A stretch of DNA of 64,000 nt, from NCBI RefSeq assembly GCF_018729255.1, contig NZ_CP076060.1, positions 1,488,001 through 1,552,000 of the forward strand, given 5' to 3'. Numbering within the stretch: the stretch's first letter is position 1; every line of letters starts with the position of its first letter. Made by a program: the position numbers and the translations under genes. Positions 1 to 9,365 of the stretch are shown in pieces. The notes beneath the pieces are model-generated. The model was not told where the DNA came from and ran no database searches. It was given only the letters and a program-made list of their open reading frames with translations. This DNA is from Cupriavidus sp. EM10 (GTDB taxonomy: Bacteria; Pseudomonadota; Gammaproteobacteria; Burkholderiales; Burkholderiaceae).

Positions 1-1
1 C

Positions 2-1027
2 GTGCTGATGGGCTGTGCCAACCCCGAAGGCGCCACCGGCGCCAACATCGCGCGCCAGATCGCCCTGCGCGCCGGCTGCCCGGTAACCGTGCCCGGCGCC
101 ACCGTGAACCGCTTCTGCTCGTCGGGCCTGCAGACCATCGCCATGGCCGCGCAGCGTGTGATCGCCGACGAAGGCGATATCTTCGTGGCCGGCGGCGTGG
201 AGTCGATCTCGTGCGTGCAGCAGGAGATGAACCGCCACATGATCCAGGAAAGCTGGCTGAACAAGAACAAGCCGGAAATCTACTGGAGCATGCTGCAGAC
301 CGCCGAGAACGTGGCCAAGCGCTACAACATCTCGAAGGACCGCCAGGACGAGTACGGCGTGCAAAGCCAGCTGCGCGCCGCCGCCGCCCTGGAAGCCGGC
401 AAGTTCAAGGACGAGATCGTGCCGATGACCGTCCTGGCGGGCGTGGCCGACAAGGCCACCGGCCAGTTGATGACCAAGGAAGTCACGATCGATGCCGACG
501 AAGGCATCCGCGCCGACACCACGCTGGAAGGCGTGTCGAAGATCCGCACCGCCATGCCCGGTGGCGTCATCACCGCCGGCAACGCGTCGCAGTTCTCGGA
601 CGGCGCTTCGGCTGCCGTGGTGATGAACGCCCGTGTGGCGGCCGCCAAGGGCCTGCAGCCGCTGGGCGTGTTCCGCGGCTTTGCCGTGGCCGGCTGCGAG
701 CCCGATGAAATGGGTATCGGCCCGGTGTTCGCGGTGCCGAAGCTGCTGAAGAAGACGGGCCTGAAGGTCGAGGACATCGGCCTGTGGGAGCTGAACGAGG
801 CGTTCGCGGTGCAGGTGCTGTACTGCGCCGACAAGCTCGGCATCCCGATGGACCGCCTGAACGTGAACGGCGGCGCCATCGCCGTGGGCCACCCGTACGG
901 CGTGTCCGGTGCCCGCCTGGTTGGCCATGCGCTGATCGAAGGCAAGCGCCGTGGCGTCAAGTACGTCGTGGTGACGATGTGCATCGGCGGCGGCCAGGGT
1001 GCCGCCGGCCTGTTCGAAGTGCTGTAA
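2..1027 (+). CDS. Thiolase (acetyl-CoA acetyltransferase family), 5' end missing
   Basis: This is the C-terminal 341 residues of a thiolase, which cleaves 3-ketoacyl-CoA or condenses acetyl-CoA. The reading frame is open to the window edge. The nucleophilic cysteine lies in NRFCSSGLQ at visible residue 39, so about 50 residues are missing compared with the usual position near 90 in a protein of about 390. The C-terminal motifs [12 protein letters not shown] (catalytic His) and CIGGGQG (second catalytic Cys) are intact. It is the first gene of a plus-strand acyl-CoA operon, which favours a degradative role. The substrate cannot be read from the sequence. Confidence 0.95.
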   Translation: MLMGCANPEGATGANIARQIALRAGCPVTVPGATVNRFCSSGLQTIAMAAQRVIADEGDIFVAGGVESISCVQQEMNRHMIQESWLNKNKPEIYWSMLQTAENVAKRYNISKDRQDEYGVQSQLRAAAALEAGKFKDEIVPMTVLAGVADKATGQLMTKEVTIDADEGIRADTTLEGVSKIRTAMPGGVITAGNASQFSDGASAAVVMNARVAAAKGLQPLGVFRGFAVAGCEPDEMGIGPVFAVPKLLKKTGLKVEDIGLWELNEAFAVQVLYCADKLGIPMDRLNVNGGAIAVGHPYGVSGARLVGHALIEGKRRGVKYVVVTMCIGGGQGAAGLFEVL

Positions 1028-1051
1028 GGCTTCACACGCTGCATGTTCTCT

Positions 1052-1074
1052 CCCCTCTCCCTCTGGGAGAGGGG
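1052..1074. repeat. Dispersed palindromic repeat, copy 1
   Basis: A 10-bp perfect inverted repeat (CCCCTCTCCC, 3-nt loop, GGGAGAGGGG) is followed by a GGGGTGAGGGG tail. A second copy 70 bp downstream lies in the opposite orientation. The same element occurs near 7335, 51309, 54573 and 54662, always between host genes and never in the prophage. It looks like a REP-type intergenic element. Confidence 0.8.
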
Positions 1075-1142
1075 CCGGGGTGAGGGGCCGGCGCATCGAT
1101 TTGCGACCGCTGCAATTTGTACCGCCAATCCTCACCCCCAAC

Positions 1143-1166
1143 CCCTCTCCCGCATGCGGGAGAGGG
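1143..1166. repeat. Dispersed palindromic repeat, copy 2
   Basis: Inverted repeat CCCTCTCCCGC-AT-GCGGGAGAGGG preceded by CTCACCCCCAACC. Together with copy 1 it forms an inverted pair in the 205-bp gap between the thiolase and acyl-CoA dehydrogenase genes. No other gene or obvious promoter is seen in the gap. Confidence 0.8.
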
Positions 1167-1232
1167 CAGCTGTTCCCCCACATCGACTGAAGGCCAAGCT
1201 GCCTTTCGTTTCAGCCCGGAGCTTCATTTTCC

Positions 1233-3092
1233 ATGTCGCTGATTCTCTCCCGTCGTGACCTCAATTTCATTCTGTACGAATGGCTCGATGCCGAGTCACT
1301 GACGCAGATTCCCCGTTTTGCAGACCACTCGCGCGAAACCTTCGACGCCGCGCTGGACACCTGCGAAAAGATCGCCACCGACCTGTTCGCGCCGCATAAC
1401 AAGAAGAGCGATGCCAACGAGCCGCACTTCGACGGCGAGACCGTCACGATCATTCCCGAAGTCAAGACCGCGCTGAAGGCGTTCTGCGAAGCCGGCCTGA
1501 TGGCCGCCGGGCAGGACTACGAGTACGGCGGCATGCAGTTGCCGGTCACGCTGGAAAAGGCCGCGTTTGCCTATTTCAAGGCCGCCAACGTGGGCACCAG
1601 CTCGTACCCGTTCCTGACCATCGGCAACTCCAACCTGTTGCTGACCCATGGCACGCCGGCGCAGATCGACACCTTCGTGCGGCCGGAACTGGAAGGACGC
1701 TTCTTCGGCACGATGTGCCTGTCGGAGCCCCAGGCCGGGTCGTCGTTGTCGGACGTCACCACACGTGCCGACTACGAGGGCGAGTCGCCGCTGGGCCAGC
1801 AGTACCGCCTGCGCGGCAACAAGATGTGGATCTCGGCCGGCGAGCATGAATTGTCGGAAAACATCGTCCATCTGGTGCTGGCCAAGATTCCGGGCCCCGA
1901 CGGCAAGCTGATTCCTGGCGTGAAGGGCATTTCGCTGTTCATCGTGCCGAAATATCTCGTCAACGAGGACGGTTCGCTAGGCGAGCACAATGACGTGGTG
2001 CTGGCCGGCCTGAACCACAAGATGGGCTATCGCGGCACCACCAACTGCCTGCTGAACTTTGGCGAGGGCATGAAGTACCGCCCGGGCGGCAAGGCCGGGG
2101 CCATAGGCTACCTGGTGGGCGAGCCGCACAAGGGCCTGGCCTGTATGTTCCACATGATGAACGAGGCGCGTATCGGGGTGGGCCTGGGCGCGGTGGCGCT
2201 GGGCTACACGGGGTACCTGCACGCGCTCGACTATGCGCGCAATCGTCCGCAAGGGCGGCCGGTTGGTCCGCAGGGCAAGGATCCGGCCAGCCCGCAGGTC
2301 AAGCTGGTCGAGCACGCCGATGTGCGGCGCATGCTGCTGGCGCAGAAGAGCTATGTCGAAGGCGGCATGGCGCTGAACCTGTACTGCGCGCGGCTGGTGG
2401 ACGACGAACATGCCGCGAAGGCGGCTGGCGAGACCGAAAAGCAGCGCGACCTGTCGCTGCTGCTCGACATCCTGACGCCGATTGCCAAGAGCTGGCCGTC
2501 GCAATGGTGCCTGGAAGCCAACAACCTGGCCATCCAGGTGCATGGCGGCTACGGCTACACCCGCGAATACAACGTCGAGCAGTTCTATCGCGACAACCGC
2601 CTGAATCCGATCCACGAAGGCACCCACGGCATCCAGGGGCTGGATCTGCTGGGCCGCAAGGTGGTCATGCAGGACGGGACGGCCTTCCAACTGCTGGGCC
2701 AGCGCGTGCAGGCGACCTGCGAACGTGCGGCCGCCAGCGGCGACAAGGTGCTGGGCGAGCAGGCGCGGGCGCTGGGCGTGGCGGCCGCGCGGCTGGCCGA
2801 GGTGACGCGCACGCTGTGGTCGGCGGGTGATCCGGGCGTGACGCTGGCCAATGCCTCGGTCTATCTGGAGGCGTTCGGCCACGTCGTGGTGTCGTGGATC
2901 TGGCTGGAGCAGGCGCTGGTGGCCCAGGCCGCACTGGCTGGCGCGACGGGCGACGATGCTGACTTCTATCGCGGCAAGCTGGCGGCGACAGCCTACTTCT
3001 TCCGGTTCGAACTGCCGAAGGTGTATCCGCAGTTAGACCTGCTGGCGTCACTCGACCGGACCACGCTCGATATGCAAGACGCCTGGTTCTGA
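1233..3092 (+). CDS. Acyl-CoA dehydrogenase, long form
   Basis: A 619-residue FAD-dependent acyl-CoA dehydrogenase, which introduces the alpha-beta double bond into an acyl-CoA. The substrate-binding strand GTMCLSEPQAGSS and the C-terminal motif IHEGTHGIQGLDLL are visible; the Glu near residue 461 is in the usual catalytic-base position. It is about 230 residues longer than classical family members, with an extra C-terminal helical domain like the long FadE-type enzymes. The ATG at 1233 is preceded by a weak GGAGC. It lies between a thiolase and a dehydrogenase, consistent with one beta-oxidation-like route. The chain-length specificity is unknown. Confidence 0.93.
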   Translation: MSLILSRRDLNFILYEWLDAESLTQIPRFADHSRETFDAALDTCEKIATDLFAPHNKKSDANEPHFDGETVTIIPEVKTALKAFCEAGLMAAGQDYEYGGMQLPVTLEKAAFAYFKAANVGTSSYPFLTIGNSNLLLTHGTPAQIDTFVRPELEGRFFGTMCLSEPQAGSSLSDVTTRADYEGESPLGQQYRLRGNKMWISAGEHELSENIVHLVLAKIPGPDGKLIPGVKGISLFIVPKYLVNEDGSLGEHNDVVLAGLNHKMGYRGTTNCLLNFGEGMKYRPGGKAGAIGYLVGEPHKGLACMFHMMNEARIGVGLGAVALGYTGYLHALDYARNRPQGRPVGPQGKDPASPQVKLVEHADVRRMLLAQKSYVEGGMALNLYCARLVDDEHAAKAAGETEKQRDLSLLLDILTPIAKSWPSQWCLEANNLAIQVHGGYGYTREYNVEQFYRDNRLNPIHEGTHGIQGLDLLGRKVVMQDGTAFQLLGQRVQATCERAAASGDKVLGEQARALGVAAARLAEVTRTLWSAGDPGVTLANASVYLEAFGHVVVSWIWLEQALVAQAALAGATGDDADFYRGKLAATAYFFRFELPKVYPQLDLLASLDRTTLDMQDAWF

Positions 3093-3130
3093 ACGACCGG
3101 CGCCAACAATACAAAGAAACGGAGACACTC

Positions 3131-3913
3131 ATGAGAACCATCCAGCAACTGTTCGACCTCAAGGGGCGCACCGCGCTGATCACGGGCGGCTCGCGCGGAC
3201 TGGGCCTGCAGATTGCCGAGGCGCTGGGCGAGCAGGGCGCCCGCGTGGTGCTGTCGGCGCGCAAGGCCGATGAGCTGCAATCGGCCCAGGCGCATCTGAA
3301 GGCGCGCGGCATCGAGGCCGACTGGATTGCCGCCGACGGCTCGCGCGAGGACGAGATCGCGCGCCTGGCGGACGAGGCGCTGGCGAAGCTCGGCCACGTC
3401 GACATCCTGGTCAACAACGCGGGTGCCACGTGGGGCGCGCCGGCCGAGGATCACCCGGTCGAGGCCTGGGACAAGGTGATGAACCTGAATATCCGCGGCC
3501 TGTTCCTGCTGTCGCAGAGAATCGGCAAGCTGTCGATGATCCCGCGCCGTCATGGCCGGATCATCAACGTGGCGTCGATTGCGGGCCTGGGCGGCAACCC
3601 GCCGGGCTCGATGGAGACGATTGCCTACAACACGTCGAAGGGTGCCGTGGTCAATTTCACGCGCACGCTGGCGGGCGAGTGGGGCGAGCACAACATCACG
3701 GTCAACGCGCTGGCGCCGGGCTTCTTCCCGTCGAAGATGACCAAGGGGTCGCTGGACCGCCTTGGAGTGGACAAGATGTGCGAGGGCGTGCCGCTGCACC
3801 GCCTGGGCGACGACGAGGACCTGAAGGGCGCCGCCCTGCTGTTCGCGTCGGATGCCGGCAAGCACATCACGGGGCAGATCCTGGCGGTGGACGGTGGGGT
3901 CAGCGCGGTTTAA
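3131..3913 (+). CDS. SDR family oxidoreductase
   Basis: A 260-residue classical short-chain dehydrogenase/reductase. The N-terminal cofactor motif TGGSRGLG is at about residues 18-25, NNAG follows near 96, and the catalytic YNTSK is near residue 166. The C-terminus DGGVSAV is typical of the family. It would oxidise a hydroxyl or reduce a ketone with NAD(P)H. The start at 3131 has GGAGAC eight bases upstream. It lies 38 bp after the acyl-CoA dehydrogenase, so probably the same transcript, and could act as a 3-hydroxyacyl-CoA dehydrogenase. That role is inferred from position only. Confidence 0.93.
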   Translation: MRTIQQLFDLKGRTALITGGSRGLGLQIAEALGEQGARVVLSARKADELQSAQAHLKARGIEADWIAADGSREDEIARLADEALAKLGHVDILVNNAGATWGAPAEDHPVEAWDKVMNLNIRGLFLLSQRIGKLSMIPRRHGRIINVASIAGLGGNPPGSMETIAYNTSKGAVVNFTRTLAGEWGEHNITVNALAPGFFPSKMTKGSLDRLGVDKMCEGVPLHRLGDDEDLKGAALLFASDAGKHITGQILAVDGGVSAV

Positions 3914-3961
3914 GTGCTGACCAGGCGCATAATCCCGGTCACGCAAAACCAGCCCCCAACC

Positions 3962-4393
3962 ATGACTCAACGCCAACTCAACATCCCGTTCCTCGCCGAC
4001 CTCGGCGTGATGTGCAATTACATGGAAGGCGGCCGTAGCGAGATCGAACTCGATCTGCAGAAGCGCCACCAGAACAGCTGGGACATGGCGCACGGCGGGG
4101 TGATCATGACCCTGCTCGACGTGGCGATGGCCATCGCGGGCCGCTCGTCGGACCCCGACGGGCGGGGCGTGGTCACCATCGAGATGAAGACCAGCTTCAT
4201 GTCGCCAGGGCGCGGCAAGCTGACGGCGCGCGGCCAGACCGTGCACAAGACGTCGACGATGGTGTTCTGCGAGGGCGAGATCGTCGACGCCGACGGCAAG
4301 ATCGTGTCGAAGGCATCCGGCACATTCAAGTACATCAAGCGCATGCCGCCCAAGCGGGAAACCGGGGCGGCCGATTCGGGCGCCGACGGCTGA
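3962..4393 (+). CDS. PaaI-type hotdog thioesterase
   Basis: A hotdog-fold thioesterase of 143 residues from the ATG at 3962. The frame is open back to a GTG at 3914, but the extra residues do not look like the family. The HGGVIMTLLDVAMA segment near residue 44 is the PaaI/YdiI-type signature. Such enzymes hydrolyse acyl-CoA, often releasing CoA from dead-end intermediates of aromatic or fatty acid catabolism. No strong ribosome site precedes either start. It sits 48 bp after the SDR gene in the same operon. Confidence 0.87.
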   Translation: MTQRQLNIPFLADLGVMCNYMEGGRSEIELDLQKRHQNSWDMAHGGVIMTLLDVAMAIAGRSSDPDGRGVVTIEMKTSFMSPGRGKLTARGQTVHKTSTMVFCEGEIVDADGKIVSKASGTFKYIKRMPPKRETGAADSGADG

Positions 4394-4448
4394 TCCCGCC
4401 GCGCCAGAGCTTTTCCTTATCCACGCAAAACCGAGCGAAGGAATCCAC

Positions 4449-5461
4449 ATGTCGAAGCAAACCTACAAGCGCATCGTCCTGGCATCGCGCCCCACTGCAG
4501 CCGTCACGCCCGACAACTTCCGCCTGGAAGAGGTGCCCGTGCCGGAACTGGCCGACGGCCAGGTCATGGTGCGCAACCATTTCCTGTCGCTGGACCCGTA
4601 TATGCGCGGCCGCATGGGCGAAGGCAAGTCGTACGCCGATCCGCAGCCGCTGGACGAGGTGATGATCGGCGGCACCGTCGGCGAGGTCATCGCCAGCAAG
4701 AACCCGAAGTGGAATGTAGGCGACAAGGTCGTCGGCATGTTCGGCTGGCAGGAAATCGGCGTCAGCGACGGCGGCATGATGCAGAAGGTGGATACCGCGC
4801 ATATCCCGCTGTCGGCCTACCTGGGCTCGGTCGGCATGCCCGGCGTGACGGCCTGGTATGGCCTGAACAAGATCATTGCCCGAAGGCCGGCGAGACCATC
4901 GTCGTCAGCGCCGCCTCGGGCGCGGTGGGTAGCGTGGTTGGCCAGCTGGCCAAGCTGGCTGGCTGCTACGTGGTGGGCGTGGCCGGCGGCAAGGACAAGT
5001 GCGACTATGTGACCAATGAACTGGGCTTCGACGCCTGCGTGGACTACAAGGCGGCCAAGGACGCCAAGGAGCTCTATGCGATGGTCAAGGCGGTGACGCC
5101 AAAGGGTGTCGATGGTTATTTCGAGAACGTCGGCGGCGACATCCTCGACGTGGTGCTGGCCCGCCTGAACCCGTTCGCGCGCATCGCAGTCTGCGGCCTG
5201 ATCGCGGGCTACGATGGCCAGGACATGCCGATCCGCAACCCGCGCGCCATCCTGGTATCGCGCTGCAAGATCGAAGGCTTTATCGTGTCCGAGCACATGG
5301 ACGTGTGGCCGCAGGCGCTCAAGGAACTGGGCGGCTTCGTGGCGCAGGGCAAGATCAAGTTCCGCGAGAGCGTCGCCGAGGGCCTGGCCAGCGCGCCGGA
5401 AGCCTTTATCGGCCTGCTCAAGGGCAAGAACTTCGGCAAGCAGCTGGTAAAGCTGGCCTGA
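4449..5461 (+). pseudogene. NADP-dependent MDR-family oxidoreductase, frameshifted
   Basis: A medium-chain, zinc-free oxidoreductase of the leukotriene B4 dehydrogenase / curcumin reductase type. It would reduce an enone with NADPH. The first 144 codons are in one frame (HFLSLDPYMRGRM, GMPGVTAWYGLNKIIA). The rest, with the nucleotide-binding SAASGAVGSVVGQLAK, is in another frame. Adding one C to the CCC at 4879-4881 restores a protein of about 337 residues, the normal length. The start at 4449 has GAAGGAATCC upstream. Either the gene is inactive or one base was lost in sequencing; all motifs on both sides are otherwise intact. Confidence 0.88.
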
Positions 5462-5498
5462 GCGGCACCCCATCCCCATAAAAGAACAGGAGACAGCC

Positions 5499-6341
5499 AT
5501 GAACGCCCCGCAAACCGCCACCGACACGGACGACATGGCCGCTGGCCTGTCGGAAGAGGTCAAGGCCCGCTACCGTAACCTGCCGCGGCCGCCCAAGTTC
5601 GACACCCCGGCGCAGGAGCGGCTGCACCGCAAGCAGCGGCTGGCGGCGGCGTTCCGGCTGTTCTCCAAGTTTGGTTTCGACGAGGGCGTGGCGGGCCATA
5701 TCACGGCGCGCGACCCCGAGTTCACCGACACGTTCTGGGTCAACCCGTTCGGCGTGCATTTCAGCCACGTCAAGGTGTCGAACCTGATCCGTTGCGATCA
5801 CCACGGCAACGTGGTCGAGGGCGACTACCCGGTCAACGCGGCAGCATTTGCGATCCACTCGCGCGTGCATCAGACGCGCGAAGACGCCGTGGCGGCCGCC
5901 CACTCGCACAGCACCTATGGCCGGGCGTGGTCCACGCTGGGCCGCAAGCTCGATCCGCTGACGCAGGATGTGTGCGCGTTCTACGAAGACCACGCGCTGT
6001 ACGACGACTTCGGCGGCGTGGTGGTCGAGCTGGACGAAGGCCAGCGCATCGCCAATGCGCTGGGCCCGAACAAGGCCGCCATCCTGCAGAACCATGGCCT
6101 GCTGACGGTGGGCAAGACGGTGGACGAGGCGGCCTGGTGGTTCATTACGATGGAGCGGTCGTGCCAGGTGCAGATCCTGGCCGAATCGGCGGCGGCCCGC
6201 ACGGGCCAGGCGCCGAAGGTGATCAGCGATGCGGCGGCCCGCCAGTCGTATTCGATCGTCGGTACGGCGCAGGCGGGCTGGTTCCAGTTCCAGCCGCTGT
6301 ACGCAAGAATCGTTAAAGAACAGCCGGATCTGCTCGATTAA
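5499..6341 (+). CDS. Class II aldolase/adducin family protein
   Basis: A 280-residue member of the zinc-dependent class II aldolase/adducin family. The metal-binding HSHSTYG motif lies near residue 135 and a third His is in NHGLL near residue 199. Related bacterial proteins in acyl-CoA clusters are annotated only by family; the reaction is unknown. The start follows AGGAGACAGCC, a strong ribosome site. It lies 37 bp downstream of the oxidoreductase gene. Confidence 0.92.
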   Translation: MNAPQTATDTDDMAAGLSEEVKARYRNLPRPPKFDTPAQERLHRKQRLAAAFRLFSKFGFDEGVAGHITARDPEFTDTFWVNPFGVHFSHVKVSNLIRCDHHGNVVEGDYPVNAAAFAIHSRVHQTREDAVAAAHSHSTYGRAWSTLGRKLDPLTQDVCAFYEDHALYDDFGGVVVELDEGQRIANALGPNKAAILQNHGLLTVGKTVDEAAWWFITMERSCQVQILAESAAARTGQAPKVISDAAARQSYSIVGTAQAGWFQFQPLYARIVKEQPDLLD

Positions 6342-6381
6342 GAAGGAGTCGATCTCCCTGATCTCCTTCTGAAAGGCCAAG

Positions 6382-7317
6382 ATGCCAGACATCATCCTTC
6401 ATCAATACGCAACATCGCCGTTTTCCGAAAAAGTTCGGCTAGTGCTCGGCGCCAAGGGCTTGTCCTGGTGCGCGGTGGAAATCCCGCCGATCATGCCCAA
6501 GCCCGATGTCACGGCGCTGACCGGCGGTTATCGCCGCACGCCGGTCATGCAGATCGGCGCCGATATCTACTGCGATACGGCCCTGATCTGCGCCGTGCTG
6601 GACCGGATGACGCCGAATCCGCCGCTGTATCCGGCCGCCCATGCCGCGCAGTCGCGCATCATGGCCGCGTGGATCGACAGTGCGCTGTTCACGGCCACGG
6701 TCACCTACGCGATGCAGCCGGCCGGGGTGCAGGCGATGCTTTCACACCTGTCGCCGGGGCAGATCCAGGCCTTCATGGCCGACCGCAAGGCCATGCGCGG
6801 CGATTCCAACGCGCTGCGCATGCCGCTGCCCGAGGCGGCCGCCATGCTGCACGAGACCTTCGCGCAGTTGCAGGAGCAGTTTTCCACCGGCTTGCAGCAT
6901 GTGGCCGGCGCCGAGCTGTCGATTGCCGATTTCTCGCTGTTCCACTGCATCTGGTTTATCCGCCGCGCCCCGGCGCTGGCGGCGCTGCTGGACGGCTACC
7001 CGCTGGTCAAGACCTGGTTCGCCCGCATGCAAGCCTACGGGCACGGCAAATTGCGCGTGATTCCGTCCGAATCTGCCATTGCAGATGCCTATGATCACGA
7101 CCCGCTGCCGCACGACACGACCGTGTTGCCCGGCGCCGGCTTCGCGGCCGGCGATGCGGTGACCGTTACACCCACCGACTACGCGAAGGATCCGGTGGCC
7201 GGCGTGCTGCTGACGCTGACCGAGCACGTAGTAACGATCCGGCGGCAGGACTCGCGGGCCGGCGCGGTCAACGTGCATTTCCCGCGCCAGGGGTATCACG
7301 TCCAGGCGGCTGGGTAA
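6382..7317 (+). CDS. Glutathione S-transferase family protein
   Basis: A 311-residue protein with an N-terminal thioredoxin-like domain. SPFSEKVR near residue 13 carries a possible catalytic Ser, and RRTPVMQIG includes the cis-proline that positions glutathione. An all-helical domain follows to about residue 220. The last 90 residues are an extra C-terminal segment not typical of cytosolic GSTs. It could conjugate or isomerise a pathway intermediate; the substrate is unknown. It is in the same direction and closely spaced with its neighbours. Confidence 0.9.
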   Translation: MPDIILHQYATSPFSEKVRLVLGAKGLSWCAVEIPPIMPKPDVTALTGGYRRTPVMQIGADIYCDTALICAVLDRMTPNPPLYPAAHAAQSRIMAAWIDSALFTATVTYAMQPAGVQAMLSHLSPGQIQAFMADRKAMRGDSNALRMPLPEAAAMLHETFAQLQEQFSTGLQHVAGAELSIADFSLFHCIWFIRRAPALAALLDGYPLVKTWFARMQAYGHGKLRVIPSESAIADAYDHDPLPHDTTVLPGAGFAAGDAVTVTPTDYAKDPVAGVLLTLTEHVVTIRRQDSRAGAVNVHFPRQGYHVQAAG

Positions 7318-7334
7318 TCTTGCCGATTGCTTTT

Positions 7335-7360
7335 CCCCTCTCCCGCCTGCGGGAGAGGGG
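7335..7360. repeat. Dispersed palindromic repeat, copy 3
   Basis: Inverted repeat CCCCTCTCCCGC-CT-GCGGGAGAGGGG between the GST and SDR genes, same family as the copies at 1052 and 1143. Transcribed, it would form a 12-bp hairpin within the operon. Confidence 0.8.
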
Positions 7361-7418
7361 AGCAGAAACAGAGATAACAAAGACAAACCAAGATCCATCC
7401 GAAAACGGAGGAGACACC

Positions 7419-8321
7419 ATGAAGCAGTTCGAAGGCAAGGTAGCCGTCATTACTGGCGGCGCATCGGGGTTCGGCAAGGAGTTTGCGCGGATTGGCGCCC
7501 AGAGGGGCATGAAGCTGGTGCTGGCCGATGTCCAGGAAGACGTGCTCGACACCACGGTGGCCGAATTCAAGGCGCAGGGTGCCCAGGTCATCGGGCTGCG
7601 CACGGATGTATCGAAGGCCGAACAGGTACAGGCGCTGGCCGACGCGGCCATGACGGCCTTCGGCGAGGTCAATCTCGTGTTCAACAACGCCGGCGTGGGC
7701 GCGGGCGGCTTCGTCTGGGAGAACACCGAAAAGGATTGGGAGTGGGTGCTGGGCGTCAACCTGTACGGCGTGATCCACGGCGTGCGGATCTTCACGCCGC
7801 TGATGCTGGAGGCCGCGAAGAAGGACCCCACGTTCCAGGGCCATATCGTCAATACCGCATCGATGGCCGGGCTGCTGAACCCGCCGGCGATGGGCGTCTA
7901 CAACGTGTCCAAGCATGCCGTGGTGTCGCTGTCGGAAACGCTGTACCACGACCTGGGCCTGGTCACCGAACAGGTGCGCTGCTCGGTACTGTGCCCCTAC
8001 TTCGTGCCGACCGGCATCAGCCAGTCGCACCGCAACCGGCCTGCCGGCCTGAGCAACGAAGCACCGCCGACGCGGTCGCAGATGGTGTCCCAGGCGCTGT
8101 CCGACAAGGCGGTCAGCTCCGGCAAGGTCACGGCCGCCGATGTTGCACAGCTGACGTTCGACGCCATCCGCGACGAAAGCTTCTATATTTATTCCCACCC
8201 GCAGGCCCTGGACACGGTGCGCCACCGCATGGAACACATCATCGGCCAGACCAATCCGGGCGATGCGTTCGGCGACAAGCCCGAAGTCCGCGCCGGCCTG
8301 GTGGCCGCGCTGCGCGGCTGA
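7419..8321 (+). CDS. SDR family oxidoreductase
   Basis: A 300-residue short-chain dehydrogenase. Visible motifs are TGGASGFG near the N-terminus, NNAG, and the catalytic YNVSK near residue 161. The ATG at 7419 is chosen because GGAGGAGACACC precedes it. The frame is open further upstream, but that part runs through the palindromic repeat. It is the second SDR in this operon and is not closely similar to the first, so the two probably act on different intermediates. Confidence 0.93.
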   Translation: MKQFEGKVAVITGGASGFGKEFARIGAQRGMKLVLADVQEDVLDTTVAEFKAQGAQVIGLRTDVSKAEQVQALADAAMTAFGEVNLVFNNAGVGAGGFVWENTEKDWEWVLGVNLYGVIHGVRIFTPLMLEAAKKDPTFQGHIVNTASMAGLLNPPAMGVYNVSKHAVVSLSETLYHDLGLVTEQVRCSVLCPYFVPTGISQSHRNRPAGLSNEAPPTRSQMVSQALSDKAVSSGKVTAADVAQLTFDAIRDESFYIYSHPQALDTVRHRMEHIIGQTNPGDAFGDKPEVRAGLVAALRG

Positions 8322-8360
8322 CCTGGCCACTTTCTTGCATCGTCGATCAGGAGACCTGTG

Positions 8361-9308
8361 ATGGCAGAAATGGCCAGGGAGACAACGATGACCGCACCCG
8401 CCGTGATTCATCATCTGCAGTACGCCAACCTGCCCAACGGCACGCGGCTGCATTACGGCAGTGCGGGCGAGCAGGGCAAGCCGCTGATCCTGTTCGTGCA
8501 CGGCTTTCCGGAGTTCTGGTACGCGTGGGAACGGCAGTTGGCGGAATTCGGCCAGACCCATTTCGCCGTGGCGCCCGACCTGCGCGGCTTCAACCTGTCG
8601 AGCAAGCCGGCCGCGCCGGAGGCCTACAAGCCCAAGCTGCTGGTGGAAGACCTGGTGCAGCTGATCCGGACGCTGGGCTACGACCGCTGCACGATCGTGG
8701 CGCACGACTGGGGCGGCGCGGTCTGCTGGAACCTGGTGGCGCAGTTCCCGGAGCTGGTCGAGCGCTTTGTCATCATCAATTCGCCCCATCCGTACCTGTT
8801 CGCCCGGGCGCTGTCGGCCGACCCGGCCCAGCAGCAGGCGTCGGCCTACATGAACTGGCTGCGCAAGCCCGGTTCGGAGCAGGCGCTGGCCGCCAACGAC
8901 TTTGCCTTGCTGGAGAAGATGCTGACGGGCGAGGCAGGTGCCGTGCCGGCATGGTTCACGGGCGAGACGCGCGCGAAGTATCACGCGGCATGGTCGGCCC
9001 CCGGCGACGAGGGCTCGCATCCGCTAACCGGTGGCGTCAACTACTACCGGGCCACGCCGATGCACCCGCCCGCGCAGGGCGAGACCGCGCCCGATATCTC
9101 GCGGCTGGACCCGGCCATGTTCGTGATCCGGGTGCCGACGCTGGTGATCTGGGGCGAAAACGACCGCGCGCTGCCCAAGACGCTGGTCGACGGGCTGGAA
9201 GACTTCGTGCCCGACCTGCGGCTGGAGCGCATTCCTGAAGGCACGCACTGGGTCATCCACGAGCAGCCCGAGCGGATCAACCTGCTGATCCGCAGCGCGC
9301 TGCCGTGA
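8361..9308 (+). CDS. Alpha/beta hydrolase, epoxide hydrolase-like
   Basis: An alpha/beta-fold hydrolase of 315 residues. HGFPEFWYAW forms the oxyanion region. The nucleophile is Asp in AHDWGGAV near residue 115, and the final His is in THWVIHEQPE near residue 296. An Asp nucleophile indicates an epoxide hydrolase or dehalogenase type rather than an esterase. Two starts are plausible: ATG 8361 (after CAGGAGACCT) and ATG 8388 (after AGGGAGACAACG). It is the last gene of the left operon. Confidence 0.9.
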   Translation: MAEMARETTMTAPAVIHHLQYANLPNGTRLHYGSAGEQGKPLILFVHGFPEFWYAWERQLAEFGQTHFAVAPDLRGFNLSSKPAAPEAYKPKLLVEDLVQLIRTLGYDRCTIVAHDWGGAVCWNLVAQFPELVERFVIINSPHPYLFARALSADPAQQQASAYMNWLRKPGSEQALAANDFALLEKMLTGEAGAVPAWFTGETRAKYHAAWSAPGDEGSHPLTGGVNYYRATPMHPPAQGETAPDISRLDPAMFVIRVPTLVIWGENDRALPKTLVDGLEDFVPDLRLERIPEGTHWVIHEQPERINLLIRSALP

Positions 9309-9331
9309 TGGCACGCGGCAAGTAGGGGAAG

Positions 9332-9357
9332 GGGCTGGCGGCTTGCGCCGTCAGCCC
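9332..9357. terminator. Hairpin between convergent genes
   Basis: An 11-bp stem (GGGCTGGCGGC / GCCGTCAGCCC, one G-U pair) with a 4-nt loop lies between the converging hydrolase and macro-domain genes. There is no clear T run, so the terminator role is tentative. Confidence 0.4.
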
Positions 9358-9365
9358 TCCGGCGC

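Noticed and set aside
1977-2882. Long minus-strand ORFs opposite host genes (also 2993-4450, 7296-9020, 53256-54554)
   Set aside because: They are shadows caused by high GC codon bias; the opposite frames have clear protein families.
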